The position numbers were made by a program, and so were the translations under genes. Shown piece after piece: positions 58,064 to 64,000 of a DNA stretch of 64,000 nt; position 1 is the stretch's first letter; every line of letters starts with the position of its first letter. This DNA is from Stomorhina lunata (taxonomy: Eukaryota; Arthropoda; Insecta; Diptera; Rhiniidae): the NCBI GenBank assembly GCA_933228675.1, contig OW121741.1, positions 113,268,361 to 113,332,360 of the forward strand. The letters run 5' to 3'. Under the pieces are notes generated by a model. It ran no database searches. It was not told where the DNA came from and saw nothing but the letters and a program-made list of their open reading frames with translations.

Positions 58064-59910
58064 TTACGTTGTCTACCATTGCATAGTTTTCTATGCATGC
58101 TATATTATTTATAGTTTTTGGTAAAAAATTTTAAAAATTGTGTGAGAAAACGGTTGAAAGAGAAAGTTTTTTTTGCATTTCGAAGTCTTAAATAAGCTTT
58201 CCTACTAGAAGGACTATATGACTATATTACCCATTGTCATGAACTTTGTTCAAAAAAATATGTTGGTACTGATTTTGTTAGCTCAAGCCTATACTCAATA
58301 GTACGCTCGCCGAAAGATGGGAAATAGTGGTGGTCAGCGAGGGATAGCGCCCTATAGTAAAGGCTCTAATTTCGGAAAAAAACTGCAGAAGTAAAATTGT
58401 ACACCTAATATTTTGATGATTTGAAGGGCAAAAATGTAGCAAGCACCTTTTATTTAACTAACAGATGTATCACTTTACTAGATTGTGAAGTTTTTGGCAC
58501 TAATTCTTCTTCATCTTCTTTTTAGTTTTTTTTTGTAATTTGTGTAAAAAAATCAGAGACCGAATGTTGTTTTATTTTTTAAATCAATCAAATATAAATA
58601 TCATTGCCGATGAAAATTTATTTTCATTTCGATCGATGAATAAAAATGAGGGATTTATATTTGAAATATAAATATCCCTCATGATGAAAATTTTAAATAT
58701 CTTTAACGATAAATATCCGAACAGAAAAATATTTTATTGATTGTTTTATTTTTGAACTTCTGTTTTGACTTTGAAAAAATAAAATATTTTTGAAATTTTG
58801 AAATTTTCAACAATGAATGTATGAATATGTTTCCAAATAATTGGAATGTTTTAGGACATCGAAGTTAAACCTAATAGTCCTAATGGAACTATTGGTGGTT
58901 TCTTTGACTCGCAAAACCATTTCAACATAAAATTTGCAACAATAATTGAATTTTTTGTTATTTAAACGTCCTAAAGACTTTTTATACCAGGACAAATCTT
59001 CTTCTGTCATCCTTGATTCCCGGTGGAGCATAGGGCCTGGTAGGATGCAACAATTGCCTGGCGTTTTAAGCTACCAGGTAAAAACTGTATCCAATTCCCA
59101 CTCTAACCTTCTCGTGGTACATCCTGTAAACCTGAGCAACCTAGTTTTAGATGCGGTAAGCAACCCCTGTGGGATTCTAGGTCAGGGCGAATATAAAAGG
59201 AAGTTATCTTAGAGCGATTCCAACGTATATGGTCTAAGGGTCTTAGATAATTGTACTTGGTAAACTACGAAAATGCAGCGTCTGTTCAACATGTTAGTTG
59301 CGGCTGCAAGCGGGCGTCAGTCTCGGACCGAGCGGCTCGCTATACAAACGTGGCTTGTGTCTTTGGACCCATCACCCATCGACTTAGCACTCACGATGTT
59401 TTAAGCATGGAAAGAAACAACATTACTGCAAGGGGTAATCATGCGAGAAATCCCCCTGCTACGGCAGCTGGCGCAAGGATTTTGGAGTTGCCTAATCTAT
59501 GCAAGAACATTATGATGAATGAAACCAAATACAGAAATAAAATTTGAATATTTTCTATCAAATTTTTTTTTCATCGGATGAAAAAAGATGAAAATTATTT
59601 TGAACTGATAAATATCCCAAACGATTTTTTTATTTTTTATTTTCATCGGATTGAAAAACGATACAAAATTTTTCGAACAATTAAAAATCTTTAGGGATAT
59701 TTATTATTTTTTAAACTTCAATGATTGGTTTTGTATTGATTAAAATATGAAAATATTGTTTTAAAAGTATTAATATTCGGTCTCTGAAAAAAATAATCAA
59801 AAATAAGCACAACGATTGCCAAAAAAGACCCATGACATCAAAAATTCCCACTAAAAACGTATGTTTTTTCCCATATGCGTCGAAAACTACGCAGAGGGTA
59901 GACAACGTAA
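58064..59910. repeat. Inverted arms around the 58554 hAT-like element
   Basis: TTACGTTGTCTACC (58064) and its reverse complement GGTAGACAACGTAA-type right arm (to 59910) are followed inward by TGCATAG-TTTT-CTATGCA on the left and the corresponding TGCGTCG/CTACGCA on the right. About 35 bp of imperfect inverted repeat. It may be an older element into which the hAT inserted. No target duplication was found. Confidence 0.45.
58554..59786. mobile_element. hAT-like element with a GC-rich cargo island (1233 bp)
   Basis: Ends CAGAGACCGAAT (58554) and ATTCGGTCTCTG (to 59786) are inverted repeats. They are flanked by an 8-bp duplication AAAAAAAT (58546-58553, 59787-59794), which is exact but low-complexity. 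Both sides carry repeated GATGAAAAT and AAATATCC motifs in both orientations. The centre (about 59010-59545) is much richer in G and C than anything nearby and has an open frame of 98 codons at 59251-59547 with a non-biased composition (starting MYLVNYENAASVQHV) that I do not recognise. No hAT transposase is seen. Confidence 0.82.
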
Positions 59911-60017
59911 CTTTTTTGATCCAATTCATAAAAAAGAAAATTTCGGAGTAAGAAATGGCTTAAATTATGTAAAGTCATGATTCTCACAAAGTCAATCAAT
60001 TTCGTTAACTTAAAGCT

Positions 60018-60290
60018 AACAATTTCTGACAGGTGGCGCCACTAATGATCATTTATGATCATTTGCAAAGTTGTTACGCATGAGCGCACGAAGGTTTCTT
60101 AGTTGTAATTTTCAGTGGCGACAGGTGGCGCCACTGAAAATGAGTCGACGGAGGTTTCTAAGTTGATATGACCAATTTTCAAAATTATTTAAAATAAATT
60201 GAACTATGAACTATGCATTTGCTCATGTACTGCCCGGACAAAATGAATAATACGATTAAACGTTAATTGGGTAATGTCTTTCCTCTAAAT
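60018..60290 (+). repeat. Family F fragments (tandem module only)
   Basis: GACAGGTGGCGCCACT appears twice (60028, 60121) with TTACGCATGAGCGCACGAAGG and GAGTCGACGGAGGTTTCTAA between and after. Neither the left module nor the hairpin end is seen. Confidence 0.7.
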
Positions 60291-60319
60291 TTATTTTAGT
60301 TGGCTGTTTTGACTATAGT

Positions 60320-60981
60320 TTTTTTTATATAAAAAACTATAGTCAAATATGGACCAATTCCTATATAATTTGATATATTGACCAATAGTTGCATAAAACT
60401 TTCCTTTTCTAAATGTAGTCGTCATAGCTATTACAATTGTATTCAATTTATCAGCATTAATGTGATTCCAGGGGCTTTCTTATATGGCAGCTCTAACTAA
60501 ATGTAAACCGATTTCATCCATTTTCGCCACACAACTTTTTTAATATATCGGAAATACTTTTGCTCTTGTAGTTAAGGCGCTATCGCGCATTAATTTGACG
60601 GACAGACGGACAAAAACCCTCTTTCTTTTTGGTATTTTGTGTTTCCATAAGTTTTTTATATGGGAGCTATTGTCATATGCTGACCGATTGTTATTCAATT
60701 TCGTACACTGGCTGGCATTGACATATGACTTCCTTATGCTAAATTTAATGACCATAGCTATTTTGCACTTCTTTGTACTAAATTTTATCATCATACCTAT
60801 TGCAATTTGCAATTTACTAGCAAATAAGTGATTAGCTCAGGCGAGGTAATACGGTAGCAATGGTCAATAATGAATCGAGTTCTCCTATTTTTGCCAAGTT
60901 TCAGTGATCTAGTTCCTTTTTCTAAAGACCTAATCATGCCTTTAAAATACGAACGGACAGACAGACAAACAAAAGACAGGC

Positions 60982-61028
<47 letters not shown>

Positions 61029-61198
61029 TAGACAGACAGACAGACAGACGTTCAATCGTCTAAGAATTTCATATGGATTAAGAATATATGTATAATAATT
61101 TTGGTTTGTGAGCCAATTGCCTCTGGCAAGTTTTAAGGAAGTTACAAACGGAATGACAATCTCAATGTACCCCCCATTTTTTTATGGTGGGTATAAAA
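60320..61198 (+). repeat. Family B interspersed repeat, 3' part with (GACA)n
   Basis: Interior blocks TATGGGAGCTATTGTCATAT and ACGGACAGACGGACAAAAA parallel family A's TATGGGAGCTATGGTC and GACGGACGGAC stretches. A (CAGA)n microsatellite of about 95 bp lies at 60955-61050. The end is CCCCATTTTTTTATGGTGGGTATAAAAAA, a hairpin like the family A 3' end. Confidence 0.7.
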
Positions 61199-61721
61199 AA
61201 TAAAAATCTGATACCCGTACTTTAATTGGGAGCACCAAAAAACTTGTAAGAATGTTTTACCTACATATATGAAGCAGTTTTAAGTTATGGACAAGTTATG
61301 GACTATTGCTAAAATCTTAAATTGGTTAACAATGTAAATAAGTAATATATTACATATAATACAGAGTTTCGCTAAACCGTAGCTCACAGGCTAACCTAAC
61401 TTGACCCGCATATACATATTTTGTTATGCATTGCAATTATTTGTCTTCATAAATTTGTTAGACGCAAAAAATTCTTGTCCTAACAGAAAATATTTTCTTT
61501 ATTTGCATTTACCACTGTAATGCCATGGGTTTTTAGTTGAGCTTAATAGTTTTTCATTTAGTTCTAATTTTCTTTAGAATTTTTATTGAAAATGTAGCGT
61601 TTCGAAGTCATCATCGTTATCTTGTTGTTTAGATCTAACATCTTGTATTTAGGTTGTGCTTGTCAAAACAGTGGTTGGTATTATAAGATTTTTATCTCAT
61701 ATCATGGTAAGTTTTTAAGCG
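61199..61721. other. AT-rich spacer, no gene recognised
   Basis: Nothing was recognised. Confidence 0.5.
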
Positions 61722-62015
61722 ATTTGAATATACAACTATAATGGTATACCCTATGAGAAAATTAGGGAATTTGACTTAACTACTTATAAATTTGTATGAT
61801 TTAAAGATACTAGTAAATCCCATAGCATCTTATCTAATTTTAACTTCATACAGTGACTAGTGACAGCAATTTGAATATATAACTATACTGGTATACCCTA
61901 TGAGAAAATGAGGGAATTATAAAATTATAAAAAAATACTTATAAATGTGAATGATTTAAAGATACTAGTACATCCCATAGCATCCTATCTAATTTTAACT
62001 TTATACAGTGACTAA
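61722..62015. repeat. 147-bp tandem duplication, diverged
   Basis: Two copies (61722-61868, 61869-62015) share GGTATACCCTATGAGAAAAT, GATTTAAAGATACTAGTA and CATACAGTGACTA-type ends, with about 10% differences and small indels. Confidence 0.88.
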
Positions 62016-62950
62016 CCACTTTTACTAAACGACTTTTTCAAGACAATAAATATTTTTTGCATATAATTTTTGTTATACTATGTATTTTAAAATAAAAGTT
62101 TTAAAACTATATATTACATATTGGATTCCAAAAAAATTAAAATATAGCTGCAGGAATATTTTCCTTCTGGGTATATATTTATGTGCATATGTATGTGTGT
62201 TAAGTCTGCTTGTTGCTGCCTATACTTAAATGAGGTTTGACTGTTGTTGTTTGATGAATTTCAATGAGATCTAAAGATATTTGTAATAGGAAAAATATAC
62301 TTTATAAACAGAAATATTAAAATAATGAGAACTAAAGTTTAAAAGGTTATCTTAAAAGATACTAATATGTTTAAATTTTATAATTCTTGTAACCACCACC
62401 AAAAAGAAATGGAATATTTGTTTAACGTTAAGATGAAAACTCCTTTAAAATTTAACAAAGAAAAATTAAATAATTTATAGAAAAATGCTTATCACCTATA
62501 AATTAAATAAAATTCCAGAACAGAGTTTTTGTCATATTCTCAGGAAGAAATCCCTCAAAAATATAAAATTAAAAATTTCTTTAAACATTTGCCTAGAAAA
62601 AATCAAAAATTATTTATTATAGTTTAATGTTTCTTTATACCTAAATACTTCTAGGCTTTAAAGCCCCTCATTAAATATAATTAACTACCTTCGTTATTTA
62701 TTAATTTCATACCCAACATCCAACAAACCTCCTTTTACTTGTTAGATTAATAAAATAGAAATTTTAATACACATTTAATACAATTTCGATATACATGAAG
62801 TATATTTAAACTAATAAATAGTTACTACTGATTGGTATTCTAGTTATTTATACAAATATCTGTTAGCGTAAGTGCCCAGTAGAAAATGTGGCCAATATAA
62901 TTGGAATAAGCTTTCCAGTTAGTAAACTAAAATAACTATTAAATATTAAT
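62016..62950. other. AT-rich spacer, no gene recognised
   Basis: Nothing was recognised before the right-hand satellite. Confidence 0.5.
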
Positions 62951-64000
62951 ATGAAAAAAATTTTGATAGAAAATTTTACATGTAAAAAAAAATTTTAATA
63001 AAAATTTACCTCATGAAAAAATTTTTTATGAAAAAATATTTAATACAAAATTTTTCATATGAAAAAATTTGTTATAGAAAATTTTTCATATGAAAAAATT
63101 TTTTATAGAAAATTTTTTATATGAAAATATATTTTATTGAAAATTTTTCATATGAAAATATTTTTTATAGAAAATTTTTCATATGAAAATATTTTTTATA
63201 GAAAATTTTTCATATGAAAATATTTTTTATAGAAAATTTTTCATATGAAAATATTTTTTATAGAAAATTTTTCATATGAAAATATTTTTTATAGAAAATT
63301 TTTCATATGAAAATATTTTTTATAGAAAATTTTTCATATGAAAATATTTTTTATAGAAAATTTTTCATATGAAAATATTTTTTATAGAAAATTTTTCATA
63401 TGAAAATATTTTTTATAGAAAATTTTTCATATGAAAATATTTTTTATAGAAAATTTTTCATATGAAAATATTTTTTATAGAAAATTTTTCATATGAAAAT
63501 ATTTTTTATAGAAAATTTTTCATATGAAAATATTTTTTATAGAAAATTTTTCATATGAAAATATTTTTTATACAAAATTTTTCATATGAAAATATTTTTT
63601 ATAGAAAATTTTTCATATGAAAATATTTTTTATAGAAAATTTTTCATATGAAAATATTTTTATAGAAAATTTTTCATATGAAAATATTTTTTATAGAAAA
63701 TTTTTCATATGAAAATATTTTTTATAGAAAATTTTTCATATGAAAATATTTTTTATAGAAAATTTTTCATATGAAAATATATTTTATAGAAAATTTTTCA
63801 TATGAAAATATTTTTTATAGAAAATTTTTCATATGAAAATATTTTTTATAGAAAATTTTTCATATGAAAATATTTTTTATAGAAAATTTTTCATATGAAA
63901 ATATTTTTTATAAAAAATTTTTCATATGAAAATATTTTTTATAGAAAATTTTTCATATGAAAATATTTTTTTATAGAAAATTTTTCATATGAAAAAATTT
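62951..64000. repeat. S3 satellite, 31-bp AT-rich unit, open at the right edge
   Basis: This is a highly homogeneous array with exact 31-bp spacing (for example ATATGAAAAT at 63181 and 63212). The unit has TATAGAAAATTTTT followed by CATATGAAAATATTTTT. TTTTCATATGAAAA is a perfect palindrome. It resembles reverse-oriented S1 with CGATAT replaced by CATATG. It runs to the last base of the window. Confidence 0.96.

Noticed and set aside
58807..59031. 74-codon minus-strand open frame in the hAT-like element
   Set aside because: No hAT transposase motif or other domain; overlaps AT-rich subterminal repeats.

Overview
This window is a gene-poor, strongly AT-rich piece of a higher fly genome (Diptera; probably a calyptrate or related brachyceran). 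The evidence is the transposon spectrum (DUF4817-type mariner, Tc1, hAT, piggyBac, BEL/Pao, Ty3/gypsy and a Jockey-like LINE), several interspersed families with subterminal inverted repeats that resemble fly DINE-1 elements, and large AT satellites. I found no host protein gene, rRNA gene or functional tRNA gene. Layout and composition fit heterochromatin, a large intergenic region or a giant intron. Almost everything that can be identified is a mobile element, a relic of one, or a tandem repeat.

Layout. 1-9049: a 31-bp-period AT satellite (S1) in several blocks, broken by a fold-back repeat (162-501), an internally deleted mariner (1177-2003) and two stretches of complex sequence. 9050-18231: complex AT-rich DNA with a 75-bp exact duplication, a hAT-like fold-back element (10893-11760, 8-bp TSD), a Helitron-like repeat (family F), a Jockey-type LINE relic on the minus strand (13440-14900) and a short inverted-repeat MITE. 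18232-31506: interspersed family A copies, a hAT with a decayed transposase (20622-21642), a Tc1 transposase relic, a tRNA-like SINE, two piggyBac-type elements with TTAA duplications (24569-25540 and 29410-30714) and a Ty3/gypsy pol relic (26069-27690). The interval 28635-31506 is a nest: one family A copy split by another, itself split by a piggyBac-type element that carries a relic of the TIR element seen intact at 32528-33990.

32528-40429: that TA-flanked TIR element, a roughly 600-bp duplication, a reverse family F block and another hAT-like element (38144-39116). 40430-50725: a second 31-bp satellite (S2) hosting a family A copy and an intact, apparently recent BEL/Pao retrotransposon (44104-50697) with identical 308-bp LTRs, a 5-bp TSD, a tRNA-Arg-type primer site and one uninterrupted reading frame of about 1762 codons. 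50725-64000: long TA arrays with a perfect palindrome, more family F and B copies, a fourth hAT-like element (58554-59786) enclosing an unusually GC-rich island, and a third 31-bp satellite (S3) running off the right edge.

The strongest stories are the three 31-bp satellites that share period and dyad design but not sequence, the nested insertions that give a relative chronology, the young complete BEL/Pao element, and elements of different superfamilies that carry element-specific subterminal palindromes or repeats.
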